DNA of 64,000 nt from Dromaius novaehollandiae. Lineage: Eukaryota; Chordata; Aves; Casuariiformes; Dromaiidae. Shown here piece after piece: positions 25,401 to 37,600 of this stretch. The first letter of the stretch is position 1, and the number at the start of each line of letters is the position of its first letter. Under the pieces are notes generated by a model that saw only the letters and a program-made list of their open reading frames with translations, searched no databases and was not told where the DNA came from. The stretch lies in NCBI RefSeq assembly GCF_036370855.1, contig NC_088099.1:150865517-150929516 (forward strand), written 5' to 3'. The position numbers and the translations under genes were made by a program.

Positions 25401-26719
25401 AACTATCGGCTGTTCCAATATTGGCTGTTCCACTGCTCCAAAGCCTGTCTTACAAACCAAGAAGGGTCTTCGTCTCAAATCCCTCAGGACTTTGGATCTG
25501 AAGAATCTGCCTCCAACACTTTGTTGTAATTTCAGTACTAGTTGAGCCAAACTAACAGCTTGCTGATGCCAAAAGGGAGAGATCTTGTTCCTTCTGCTTC
25601 CATCCCCATTCTTCCTTTCCCTCCTCCTGCTCCTCCCTTCTTGGCCATGAAAGTCTGTCCCCATTTTGTGCTGGCTTTGGAATGTGTCAGGTCTCAGCTC
25701 TCACTAACTCCATAGAAAACTTCCACTTTTTTTCTCCAAATAAGTTGCCTGCTGTTTCAGTGAATTAAATTGGCTCTGCACAGGGTTTGATGAATACTAA
25801 ATCCAGAATAAAATGGAAAGGAAAATGGGTGTCTGGGAACAAAGGAGGCAGAGAAATGAAATTCTTACAGTGATGCTGAGCTGTTGGATTAGTTTAAGAT
25901 GTAACATGCTATTTGATCCTTAGCCAGTAGCCTGGTACCTCAACAGAAGATATGCTAAGGTAAAGGCAAACCATTCAAAGCATTGCTAAGATATTTTGAA
26001 AGGAAAGCAAGCCACATGTCATCTTCTTACACCAGGATCAAATATTCTCAGCTGATCTAGTGCAAACACTTTCTCTATACAGGCAATTCTCCCTACGTTG
26101 TCTATATCTAAAAGTACTTTTCTCAGAGAGCATCCTTCCTCGAGCAGCTTTCAAGTGTTCATGACTCTTCTTTTTCATGAAGTCATCCAGATGTTACACA
26201 GATTCCTCCACTGCCCATTTCCCAGACTTTTATGTGTAATCTATAGACGTCTATACAAAGATCTTTATAGGTCTAGAAACAACTCTTTGATTCATCAGGG
26301 TAAAATACTCCCTGTTCCTGTCTTCTTAGTGGTTCAGGATATAATCCCCAGTCATTGACACCAGTTCTGCTACTATTAGATACTAAGGAGTATAAATTTA
26401 GTCCAGATAAGGCATGGACACAGCACTGCCTTTTGCTAAATTAGCCTGGGTGCATGTTACAGAGTCTGTCTTTTCATGCTGGCTTCATGACACCTGTGGA
26501 AGAGCAAGTGAAACTTGATCTGACATAACATTAAAGTGGCACAGACAGATGGTATCTGAGCTGGGATAAAACATTACACTACAAAATCAGCCCTTGAAAA
26601 TGAATACCATTGACAAAACAATGAACGCATTTGAAGCGTGCGCACGTGGATCACGCTTCGAGACATGTGCTTGCAACATTTCTGACTCCATCGTAGGAAT
26701 TGTGATGTGCAGTTTACTG

Positions 26720-26745
26720 TGCTGCTGCTGTGCTGCTGCTGCGCT
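26720..26745. repeat. GCT trinucleotide repeat
   Basis: Two blocks of GCT units separated by one T, followed by GCGCT, about 26 bases inside the TRHR intron. Confidence 0.9.
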
Positions 26746-28725
26746 ATAACGCTGGAGTGTGCATTTCAGTGTGGCCTAGCTCCCTCAAACCTCTCTTCAA
26801 GCAATAACATAACCCAGCTCACCTGGTCACCTTTGGATACAGATTAAGTTCATGGTTAGATATGTCATACAGAAATCTTTACTCAGAAGGAAAGATGAGC
26901 AGGAATAAATTGATATATTCACTGATAGGCTAAAGACATTTGGCTTTTTAGTCTATTATGCAGCTGTTCTTCTGCCGCTTTAATTCACATTTTTCTGATT
27001 ACCGTTGCAAATGCAGCTGCAATAGTTAGACCTCTTATTTTTCAGGCCTGCGAAAGATTGCTTTAACCTCGCAATTTCTGCCTTTGCAGCTCTAAAATGG
27101 CCTGTTATTGGTACTTGCAAACCATCCACACTCTTAAATCTTTCAGAAAACTCATTCATTGACTGTATCCTAATCAAAATGAGTAGCAATGGAGCAAACT
27201 CATTAACTGCAGTTATAGGCATTTATAGTGCATAAATAGTAATGTGTGTGAATAATTCAATCTGGAAAAAATACAAGTGTTTGTGCCTAGGCTTTGGCCA
27301 GATTGTCCATTACTGAAAATTGCAGAGAAACCAAATTCAATACAATCAGCTCATTGCCTCTTTCAAGCAGCAGTTCGTATTCAACTTATATTTATATTCA
27401 CACACATATTACAGCTCCAACATTATGCATGCCTGAAACTCGAGCTAATAATTCCTTAGTTATTGTTCATAACCTTCCCCTTTGTAATCTTTGCATCAGC
27501 ATGTACATTCATTCTACTTAACTCACTCCAAAGGCCAGGTGAAATAAATAGATCTTGGCATTGTATGAGCAGAGTATTTGCAGCAAACCCACGGGCTCCA
27601 AGCACCTCTCTCACGGCAAGTGTTCGAGAGAATGCTGGAGTCTGAATTGTGGAAATATATCAAAATATCGTCAAGAATGAAAGTTTCCTTGTAAATGCTG
27701 GGTGCACATTAGAGGAGGCAGACCAGCTACTGAGATTTATTTATACTTGCAAATACATTTAATGGTATAACACTGAATTAAGAACAAGTGTTGAAGAGCA
27801 GAAGACAAAAACCTCAAAGCTTCTTTCAATGCATTTGTTTGAAAACAGTCATATGTATGATAATAAATAAAATAAATCTCAGCATGTCTTTTTCTTTTGT
27901 TTTTCATGTATGGCACCACCACCACAATTCCACTTACTTGCAGTCTTTGCTTCCACAAATAAAAAATAAGGGTTCTTTTCTGAACTTTGAAAGATTTGTC
28001 TATTTGTTTTGTCATTTTATTATGGCTGTTATTTAGGACAATGGATTCAGAACAGATGTATACCTGTGATGTACAAGTTCAAGGTCAGTGCTGAAGTTAT
28101 CCCTTTTTCTTACCTAAAATTCATAGACACCAACCATTTCAGGCAGTCTATTCTCATGTCTTTAATTAAAAAGACAAGAGGGAGAGAAAAGCTACATTTC
28201 ATGAGTAGAAAAAGTATTTTTCAAAGAACATCAGAGCAGATTTCACAAGAAAACAAAAGTTCACTAGCAAGTAACACCAACCAACAAATCTAGATATGTT
28301 TCTTTACAGCACATACTACAAGGGAGAAAAACTATGTTTTTTTTTTTTTTCTTTTACTGTGGGTGTTTTATCTTTATTTTTCTAAAGGGGTTTTCTGTCT
28401 AGTAGCACAGGTACTAGGATCTCTCAGCATCTTGTAAATTTTTTTTTTTCCTCTGAAGACTTGAATTGTTTGTTTAGCTCAGAAAACAGAAATGAGAAAA
28501 TGTCTTGAAGAGTGTGCCATTGCAGGAAGGAAGAAGAGGATGAAAGAGGATGAAAGAGAGAACTTATAACTTAAAGATAGAAAAAGGATTTGCCTTTCAC
28601 AGAAGAAAAATTTTCTAAGAGTACTTATTCCATGAGCTAACTGGCTTGTGATGGAGGGTGGCTTATGTGAAACCTTCAATCCCATTGCTTGATTCCGTTC
28701 ACAGAGCTGTTATATCAAAACCTTA

Positions 28726-28760
28726 TGTGTGCATGTGTATGTTTGCGTGTGTGTGTGTGT
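28726..28760. repeat. GT-rich microsatellite
   Basis: A degenerate GTGTGCATGTGTATG start leads into seven pure GT units. Confidence 0.9.
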
Positions 28761-31128
28761 ATTTACTTAGTTGTCCTCATCATGCAATCTTCAAGGCTTC
28801 TTTTGAATTACAGAATCACAGATTGGCATGTACAATCTTTGTGCATTGCAGTGAACACCATGAAGCCCAAGAAAGGGCATTTAAAACACCAGAATGATTC
28901 TGTAGCAGAGTAAATTAGCAAGTATGACTATGACTTTTATCAACCAGTGTAATAAAGATTAATATTCAAAGGATAAGGAAGCAACTACCAAATTGTGAGT
29001 ACTGTGGTAAAGAAGATCTCTTATAAAAGCACTTCTTTAGTATGACGAGGTCTTGAAGCAAGAAGAAAAAGAATATTTCAGAATTAAAATACTGGGAATC
29101 TAGTTAGTAAAAACATTCTCAGAACCCAAAGGATTGGACTTGAAGAGTGGTTACATGCAACATGTTCAAACTGAAGCATTTCAATATCATTCAGAGTACA
29201 CTTGTAATTTGGACTGAAATAGATTTGCACAAAGCCTTTTAATCATGTTTTCAATTTCCTTAACTAAGAATAATTTGTACTCTGAGTATAGAATATGCAA
29301 CGCACATCCACAAGAAAAGAGCAATCAGGGTATGCTTGCCATCACCTGAGTAACTAGTAAGCTCTCCAGACTGATGCAAAAGCCATTGCCTGTGCTTTCG
29401 GGGAGTTTGGCGTATGGCTAGAAAGAATAGGTAGCAGATGCCTCAAAAAATTTGTCCTCCCAGCACATCATTGACATAAAATAACTAGCTCCCTGCCCCA
29501 ATATGTTTAGTTACTTTTAATATTAAGTGATTTGAGAATGAATATGGCAGTTTATTTAAGCACACTGGACCAAACTTTTCTCTTAGCTCTTTCTATGCAG
29601 CCCCGTCAATCCCAGTAAAGATTTTTGTTGTTGGTAAGAAAACAGCTTTTGCCTAAATCAGGTTTAGAAACTGTGTTCATCTTTAATAATAAATTCAGGG
29701 GGGAAAAAAAACCAACATAGCATGCCATGTTGCTGGCTGTGTGCAGATGCGGTGCAGTGAGCAAGGAGCTGCTGCTTTGCGGCTGAGTGAGACTGAGCTG
29801 GGTCCAAGTCAAGAACGACTATGACAACAGTGGGAAACTGCCACCACACCAATACATTCAAGCATTCAGAAATACCAGCTTTGGTATTTCTTTGGCAGTC
29901 TCATCATTGGCTTCCGCTGACACTGTCTGAACCACCAAAAGGAGGCACCAAGAAGGTGCCCTCCACAGCCACATACTCTTGCCTCTTCTCTTTCATTGAC
30001 TTTAGACTCTGTGACAGGCTACGAGTAGATATGAGTTGATCATTCCCCTGAAAACTGAAAACTAGCTCTACAAAATATTGATTAGTTTTCAGTTGGACCA
30101 GCAGGCTGATCTGATCTGCACCGTTATCACTGGGGCCAGTGTATGGAGGGAGGTGGGAATACACCACCAGAGGTGAGAATGGGGTTGCTTCTTTCAGCTG
30201 CAGGCATAGGCTTCAGTTTAAGTCAAGTCTATGAAATCACAGGGTCTGCATGAGAGCTGCAGACAAGATAATGTCTTATCTGGCATAAAGCTTGATACAT
30301 TTTTGAAGACATTCAGATTTGCAGACTGAATTGATCTCACATCAGTGCATTTTGTGATATGGCCATAGTATTTTTTATATGGTACAAAGAGCCATTTCTA
30401 ACATATCATCAAATCACAGCCTGAGGAAGGGGAACAAGGCAACAGCACAAATAATCTCACCGTATTAAACAGAAGGAAAATGCGTATCAAGCCACAAGTA
30501 TATACAAGTTCTGTTAATCATTTGTGTACTACTTACATTGGTTTTGAGGCATATAGGACCCAGTTACTTGAAAGGTAACAGCTTTTTTTTTCATTGCTGT
30601 ACCATATTAATTATGTGACTTAATATTTAATGAGTGAATCTCATTTCTCTCCGCTTCCTGACAATCAGTATAATCAATTTACTTCAGGTACAGCATGGGA
30701 TTCGCACTTAGAGCTGCATCATTGTAACCTGCTCTTGGAGCAATTGTTCTTTAAAGACATTTTCAGGACATATTTAAATTGTCAGTGATCGACAGGTATG
30801 ATAGCAAAGTCACCTGCTCAGCTTCTGGCAGTAAAGCACTTGGATTCCTGTGTAGACTGTTACCCTTTCTTTCTTTGAATGCTTGAGGTGATGCAACAAA
30901 TCTGTTAGCTGGACTGAGTCCTGCTGTTAGTCCAAGCTCTTTGAAGAGTCATAAATACTTTCTTCCATTAAATGTGCATTATTTCCCATGGCAAATGATT
31001 GTTCCCAATTAGACAGATTTTCCCTGTTTCTAGAAGCACAGTGGAACCTTGATTCCAGCCAGACCTGGAGGGAGGAGAGAAAGCAAATGAAGAGCCCTGA
31101 GCCTTTGTCAGCCAGAAATGGTCAGCAC

Positions 31129-31148
31129 TGCTGAGCTGCAGCTCAGCA
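31129..31148. repeat. Perfect 20-base palindrome
   Basis: TGCTGAGCTGCAGCTCAGCA is identical to its own reverse complement, with no loop. It lies in the TRHR intron. Confidence 0.9.
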
Positions 31149-31879
31149 CTGAATTGTGTCGCTCTTTGCACCCATGTCCCCAGGACTGCTCCTTTTAGAA
31201 GTTCCTGGGATATAAGGAAAATTTATCCTTTTAACTAGCTGATGCATTCACATTCACATTGTGCTCCCTTATTAAGAAGGTTTAGGAGCAGTAAATAGGA
31301 AAATCAGTCTGAAAGTCATAGGGAGGTACATATACTAAATCTAGACTATTTACAAGAGAACTCTTCTCACATTTTTTCCCCCTAATTTTTAATTATTTGT
31401 ATTCACTTCATTTCAGCTATCTCAGGCATCCCAAAGGTTCTTTCTTTTTTTCTTTTTCTCAAAGCAAATTTACACAACAGATGAAAGTTCTTATAATAAT
31501 AAAGTTTTACGGACAATCTCTCATCTTTCTGGCTCTGTAGGCTATAACTGACATCTCAGAGTAAACATCAAACAATGAAGATCTAATTAAATGCTGAGGA
31601 TTTTAGGATTAGAAATAAATCTAAGTGAAGTTTTTTGCATTAACTTTGGCTTTTGGAAAGCCTTTTAGTGTAGGTACTAAAAGAGTTTTAGGGTAGGTGT
31701 TAAAGCAGATAATCTAAATAGGCTTTGGGTTCAATTACAGTGCAGGCTGTATTCGTCAAAAAGGGGAAATCTAATGTCATTGGAAGAAAAATGCTGTCCT
31801 TTTTTGTGCTTGAATCAACACCTCTTTCCAGATAAAGCAGTTGCAAATTCTCAGCTCTGCAATAATTAGTTTACTGGGA

Positions 31880-32721
31880 GGAGTGGCTGATACCCCAGAA
31901 GGCTGTACTATTGTTCAGAAGAACCTTGACAGGCTGGAGAGATGGGCAGAGAGGAACCTCATGAAGTTCAGCAAAGGGAAGTGCAAAGTCCTTCATCTAG
32001 GGAGGAATAACCCCATGCACCAGTACAGGCTGGGGGCTGACCTGCTGGAGAGCAGCTTTGCAGAGAAGGACCTGGGGGGGCCAGTGTACAAAAAGTAGAC
32101 CACGAGCCAGCAATCTGGCCTTGCGGCAAAGACGTCAACAGCATCCTGGGCTGCACTGAGGAGAGTGTTGTCAGCAAGTCGAGGAAAGTGACCCTTCCCC
32201 TCTACTCAGCATTGGTGGGTCACATCTGGAGTGCTGTGTCCAGTGCTGGGCTCCCCAGTACAAGAGAGACATGGACATATTGCAGTGAGTCCAGCAAAGG
32301 GCCACATCTCTCATAGGAGGAGATGCTGAGAGAGCTGGGGCTGTTCAGCCTGGAGAAGAGAATACCCAGGGGGTCTTAGCAACGTGGATAAATACTTGAT
32401 GGGAGGGTGTAAAGAAGACAGAGCCAGACTCTTCTCAGTGGTGCCCAGTGACAGGACAAGAGGCAATAGGCACAAATTGAAATACAAGTAATTCCATTTA
32501 AACATAAGAAAAAACTATTTTATTTGGAGGGTGGCCAAACATTGGAACAGGTTTCCCAGAGAGGTTGTGCAGTCTCCATCCTTGGAAGTACTCAAAATGC
32601 AACTAAACATGATCCTGGGCAACCTGCTGTAGGTGACCATGCTTTGAGCAGGGGGTTTGGATCAGACGATCTCCAGGGATGACTTCCAACCCCAGCTCTT
32701 CTGTGATTCTCTGATTCTGTG
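31880..32721 (+). mobile_element. CR1 LINE 3' end (about 840 bp) inside the TRHR intron
   Basis: The plus-strand translation at the 5' end gives the C-terminal reverse-transcriptase region of CR1 pol: an NLDRLERWAERNLMKFSKG stretch, KVLHLGRNNPMHQYRLGAD, and ESSFAEKDLGG, ending at an in-frame stop at 32096. Downstream, the conserved noncoding order follows: GTGACAGGACAAGAGG, GAGAGGTTGTGCAGTCTCC, and the terminal GATTCTCTGATTCTGTGG that marks the CR1 3' end. It is 5'-truncated, carries small deletions and is inactive. It lies in the same orientation as TRHR and ends 245 bases before the second coding exon. Confidence 0.95.
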
Positions 32722-32966
32722 GCTGTCATCTGTAAAGAATCATTTAACAAAAGTTAGGACGAATTTGGAGCCAGGGGTGTTTGTTCTTCTTACTATAGAA
32801 AACCTTTCTGAATAAATCATTGATCAGAAATTCACAAAAGTGATAAGTCTGTCAGTAGTTTACCTTTACACTAAAGGTGGCACAAAATAAAGCTGTTGCT
32901 TGTAAGCATGTATATTCCTGCCCAGCTTTGAGTACTACCTTTCTGTCTATCTTTTTGTTCCCCCAG

Positions 32967-33374
32967 GTTACCAAGATGTTGGCTGTGGTGGTAATCCTAT
33001 TTGCATTTCTGTGGATGCCCTACCGAACACTTGTTGTTGTAAATTCCTTTCTCTCCAGTCCCTTCCAAGAAAATTGGTTCCTGTTATTTTGTAGAATCTG
33101 TATTTATTTAAATAGTGCCATCAATCCTGTAATTTACAATCTCATGTCCCAGAAATTCAGAGCAGCCTTCAGAAAACTCTGCAACTGCCAGCAGAAACGG
33201 GACAAGAAACCTGCCAGTTACAGCGTGGCCCTAAATTACAATGTCATCAAAGAGTCTGATCGCTTCAGCACTGAACTAGAGGATATTACTGTCACCAATA
33301 CCTATCTGTCCTCTGCAAAAATGTCCCTCAGTGATACATGTTTGTCCTCTGAGGTAACAATTTACACATTTTAA
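32967..33374 (+). CDS. TRHR: Thyrotropin-releasing hormone receptor, coding exon 2 (residues 266-400)
   Basis: This exon continues phase 0 from Q265 with V266-T-K-M. It encodes TM6 (about 268-290, with the W281-x-P283 toggle-switch motif), extracellular loop 3, TM7 (299-323, with NPxxY at 318-322) and the cytoplasmic tail. TRH-contact residues Y284 and R308 correspond to human Y282 and R306. C337 and C339 are the expected palmitoylation cysteines. The tail has many Ser/Thr residues suited to receptor-kinase phosphorylation and arrestin binding. The joined receptor is 400 residues, close to the 398 of human. Similarity to mammalian TRHR is very high up to SSEV (392-395); the last five residues are not conserved. 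The frame is open from well upstream of the acceptor at 32966, but upstream residues bear no TRHR similarity, so the AG at 32965-32966 is the exon boundary. Confidence 0.97.
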   Translation, partial: VTKMLAVVVILFAFLWMPYRTLVVVNSFLSSPFQENWFLLFCRICIYLNSAINPVIYNLMSQKFRAAFRKLCNCQQKRDKKPASYSVALNYNVIKESDRFSTELEDITVTNTYLSSAKMSLSDTCLSSEVTIYTF

Positions 33375-34512
33375 TATTTGGTGTGTATTTCTCAAGATCC
33401 AGGGCATGTTCATTTGCTCCCGGTTGTTCACGCTTCCAGCTGCGGCAGCACGGTGAATGACTGGGGAAGGCTAGCGGTGCCTGTGGATGCACCGCCAAAT
33501 GGGGCAAGGTCACTGCTCTGTGCAGAGGGAGAATTACCCCACCACAGAAAGTGATGCTCTCAAAGTGTCTTGCGCTGGGCAGGATATGACCTGCAGGAGC
33601 TGGGATATGGGGAAAGCTGAGGAGAAAGACCTGGGTTAAGCCTTATTCCCTGAAGAGCAATGGTGGGGCACCTGTGCTTGGTGCTCAGACACTGTGCTTC
33701 ACTGGGAGCTCGGTGACTCCTCCTGGGCCTGTTCTCACTGTCTGCAGGAAGGAAATGGGCCATTTTCTTGAGTGTCACCCCAGCACCCCCCTGACTCCTA
33801 CTCAGCATTCACTAGCCTGGTGCCACCAAGCAGATGGCACCAACGGAAGGTACCAAGCTCCCACACACCATCCCTGCTTCAGACCCATTCCTGTTCTGCA
33901 GGGATTGTGCCAGTGTGTAGCCCATCTCTCTAGCCCACCTCTCTTCTAGATAATGATGCATGTCACTGTTTTCATGCTGCTTTTTATGCAGTGCTACTTA
34001 AATACTGTTCATAAGCCTGTACACCTTAGATCTTACAGTATGGATGATGCACAGAGAGACTTACATTTTTCTTTCCTTTTGCAGGTGATATGAGAATGAA
34101 GGAAGATGTTTCTTTCTCAGTGTGCTTCTTCTCTCCTAATTTTCAGGCCTGAGGCCCACATTGTTCTGCAAGCATGCAGTCATGTAAATCTGTTGGATGC
34201 TCTGTTCCCACAAACCTGTGTGAAATGCAAACGCTCTGCTGCTCATCACATTGCAGGAGTTACCACATGTCTCTACATACCTGTCTGCTTCTCACACTTG
34301 GGGAGTGAAAAGACTATACTACTGAGTCTGACTGAATGAAGCACTTAAGCACACACCTAACTTTAAGCAGGGGGGCCCAGAGCAGCCAGCACTGCTGCTT
34401 ATTGCAGCAATTAGCTGTCGTTCACTCCCTGCTCCCACAGCCGTGCAAATCTAATTGTAGGCATCATAACGCTCTTCAATAAGCAGATATCAGATGGTAA
34501 AGAGCATGAAAT

Positions 34513-34555
34513 CTTTTTTTTTCTTTCTTCTTTTTTTTTTTTTTTTTTTTTTTTT
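34513..34555. repeat. Poly-T / TTTC tract
   Basis: A T-rich run with a few C, ending in 25 uninterrupted T. It lies within the possible TRHR 3' UTR, on the U side of the transcript. Confidence 0.95.
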
Positions 34556-34605
34556 ACCTTTAACAGCATGAGATAGGAAGTCTGTGTCATCAGTTCACAG
34601 CGGGG

Positions 34606-34611
34606 AATAAA
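34606..34611 (+). other. Candidate polyadenylation signal for TRHR
   Basis: AATAAA is the first canonical signal after the TRHR stop codon (about 1.23 kb downstream). No obvious GT-rich downstream element follows at once, and a longer 3' UTR ending elsewhere is equally possible. Confidence 0.3.
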
Positions 34612-34612
34612 C

Positions 34613-37600
34613 AAATTAAAAAATCACTAGGAAGCTTTCAAAAATTTATTTTTTTTAGCAAGCTAGTTTATAGATGTGCTACTTGAAATATAAGTCTTCT
34701 CTAATACTGAATCCTTTCTGAACTTCACATAATAGTGTATTGTGTTGGAACCGACTTTTATACTTTGCTAGTGAATTTTACTGTGGTTCAATAGCAATTG
34801 TCTTTCAGGCTGCTGCAAGGGGATTATAGCTTCAATATAGATGGTGTCTAGGGAAAAAGAGGAAAATTCAGTGTAAAATGTCAATGTTTCTTCATTTTCT
34901 TCTCAAAGGGTATCCATTAGAATACTCCAGGGTATAAAAAGCATTTTTAAGTCAGTCAGTTGTATATTTGTCTGGAAAGAAACAAAATACCGAGAAAGCA
35001 TTACTTTCCTTTCTTAATTTTCCAAATTTTGTAATTGCAATGTTTCATTTACATGACCACCTTTAGCACTGTTTTTGATAATCTGGAGCCAGAGACAACA
35101 AATTATTTAAATGATCCATATCCTATAGCCCTCAGATTTAAATTTCTCTGTGAACCCATGTCTGCTGCATCTGAACCCCCGTACTCCACATTCACTGGAT
35201 GGCAAAGAGGAATGGAAAAATCTGACTCCTGTTGAACCTGTAACCTTGCTTCTGTTTTAGCCTTGTAGTGCTCCCCAGGTACTTTGCAGCTTGGCCAGGT
35301 GATTAACAAGGCACGGAAGAGATCAACGGCAGCAGGAGGTTTTTAACCAGCAGTGTAGAAATGACAGACTTGTTCCAGAAAGCCCTTTTCGTCATCCCTC
35401 TCTTTACATTTTTGCATTGAAGAATATCCTGAGAACCACAGGGGCTGCCAGAGCATTAGCTAGAGCAGACCTGGATGTGCTGCACTGGGAGCCGGTCCCA
35501 CGCTGGCTGTATTGCAGTTTTTTTCCTAAATCCTCTGCCTCAGAGGCAGTTCCCTGTTTGCAGGGTGGGCTGAGGCTTGGCAGCTCCGACCTGGACCCTG
35601 CAGGGCAGTAGACACATGCAATGAGCTGCTTCTACACAGCTGCCCCATCGCTGTCGCACCTGAACACCCACACAGCTGGCAGATGGCAGTCAGGAGCCTC
35701 CGCTGCTCTGAAAAGAGCAAGGAAAAAATAAGGGGCAGAGCAAGTCGCGCAGCAGCCACGCGGCAGGCTGAGGCGCAGTGGTCAGAAGAGGCGAAGAGCA
35801 GTGTTATTTGGGAGGGAGTACTTAGCAATCAGGTCTCAGAAATGTAAAAATAGTCATGACATATGCTTTGAACAAACCTTTTCGCCTGCCAGGCTTAATG
35901 TGAAATTTCAGCTCTGTGGCATTTTATTGCTCACACTTGCCTAAAACTATCCTACCACAGTATCCTATCAGGATATCACAAGGAGATGTCAAAGGGATGA
36001 ACAGTAACCTGAATAAATTTTACTCCAAAACAACTGTCAGAGTAAAACGGAATCACCTGGGAAATCTTACATAGGCACTTGTATTTTTGTAGCTGAGAGG
36101 CACATTCAATTTGCAAGCAAATTCCTACGTCTGACTAAATAAAGCCTTAGTGTGCAGTAAGAGCAAAACCGCTCACCCCGGCTGCGGCTGCTGAGCGGGG
36201 CCGTTCCCGCGCGCCCCAGTTCGGCGAGACGGCGAGCAAGGGCAGCCTCGCTCTTGGGCAGGAGCGTGGATAAAACAAGGGAAAACCAGGAGCGCAAGAG
36301 ACAAGCTGTGGAATTAGTTGCATCAGAAATTCACTTTCAATCAGAAACCTCTGACAGGCTTCCAGCTAGCAATGAGCTGAACCCATGGAGCGGTGAACCC
36401 GGCAGGGAGGCAGCCCAAAGGAGGACTGGAGGGGTGTAAAGACAAGCAGGAATCCTTTCACTCTCCCTGATTGCTGTTGCTTCATTGCTATTTTGTCACT
36501 GAAATGCCTGGTAAAATGCTAATCATCCGGGTTTCTCATCTGGGACCAGACTGCTGGCGTCATCTCTGTGCTAGGAGATAGAGCAGGGATGGGGGCAGAG
36601 TGCAAGCAAAGCTGTGCCTTGAATTATTTTTGATGTTTTATGCGAAAGAGGAGAAATGATGATCTTCTGTCTACTTAGATAAGATTTTATTTCCCTCTTA
36701 GTAATATATACACTTCAAATGCTGTTAACGGTTAGACATATACCAAGTTCTTTCAGATCCCAGACTGTCTAAAGAGGTCCCAGAACTAGGTCCTTTTCAT
36801 ACTTTAAAAACAAGTAAACCTGCAAAGTAATTAGCAGGCAAAGAAACTGTATGCTGCACAATTCTTGCTACTCTGTTTGGTTATATGCTGTGGTTACACT
36901 GCACTGGCTGGGCTAAGAACTGAGCTCAGTATTTATATAATAACAATGCCAAAAACTTATACTTGTATTTTCATGACTTTCAGAGCACAGACTGAATGGG
37001 AATTCTTACAGATGGACAATATGAGAAATAGATTCTATCTTTTATTTGAGTATTGGGTCAAAAAGTAGCATTCTGCTTTCTCAGCTTCTGCTTCCATGGT
37101 TCTTTTTTGAGATGTGTAAGTCCATACTCTTTAGTGAGATTTCAACAAAGGCTAAAGTTTATGTAGACAATTTTTTATGCACAATTACTTGGGATAATAA
37201 TAAACAAAAAGGAATGGTTTCCATGCTCATTTTTATTTTTGCAAACAGAAATGATTATTCATATAAAATTGTGCACACAGACTGCACATATAAAATTGCA
37301 AATATAAGTTCAGGTGCTGGTTTTAACTCACAATTTGCTGTGACTATGTTCTTAGACATGTTATTCATAAGATACGTTCTAATATTATGCTAATTCCTAC
37401 AGATACCACTAAGAAACTTTGCTAGATAATCAAGCTAATGCATTTTTAGATCTAGTTCTATGTTTACCCTTCTGTTTACAACAGTAACTAACGTTTTTTC
37501 CTGTATCCAGAGGCTGTAGATTAGATACGTGGAGACACATACCTTTATTTAAAAACCTGTGTGACTGTAAGTTTAATAATAATTCTATAGTAAAACTTTT

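Larger units (their letters stand above)
19550..32966 (+). other. TRHR: TRHR large intron (13.4 kb, phase 0)
   Basis: It is bounded by GTAGGC at the donor and by a long pyrimidine tract ending CCCCCAG at the acceptor. The position, just before TM6, matches the coding intron known in mammalian TRHR, where it is about 31 kb in human. The intron contains a 12-bp-stem hairpin (20661-20690), a TATG/TA repeat (21307-21348), an ancient repeat relic (25311-25400), a GCT repeat (26720-26745), a GT-rich run (28726-28760), a perfect palindrome (31129-31148) and a CR1 3' end (31880-32721). Open frames inside it look random. The segments around 26960-27240 and 27290-27640 lack repeats and may be conserved noncoding DNA, which I cannot test. 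Confidence 0.93.
33375..34612 (+). other. TRHR: TRHR 3' region: 3' UTR or alternative tail intron plus last exon
   Basis: If exon 2 is read through, this is 3' UTR. Within the tail coding sequence, GAG (codon 394, 33351-33353) is followed by GTAACA, a good donor. A strong acceptor, with a long pyrimidine tract ending TTTTGCAG, finishes at 34084. Joining them keeps phase 0 and gives Val-Ile then TGA (34085-34093), a 396-residue receptor ending SSEVI instead of 400 residues. Rat TRHR is known to have tail isoforms made by alternative splicing, so this is plausible. The only AATAAA in the stretch is at 34606. No transcript evidence is available here. Confidence 0.4.
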
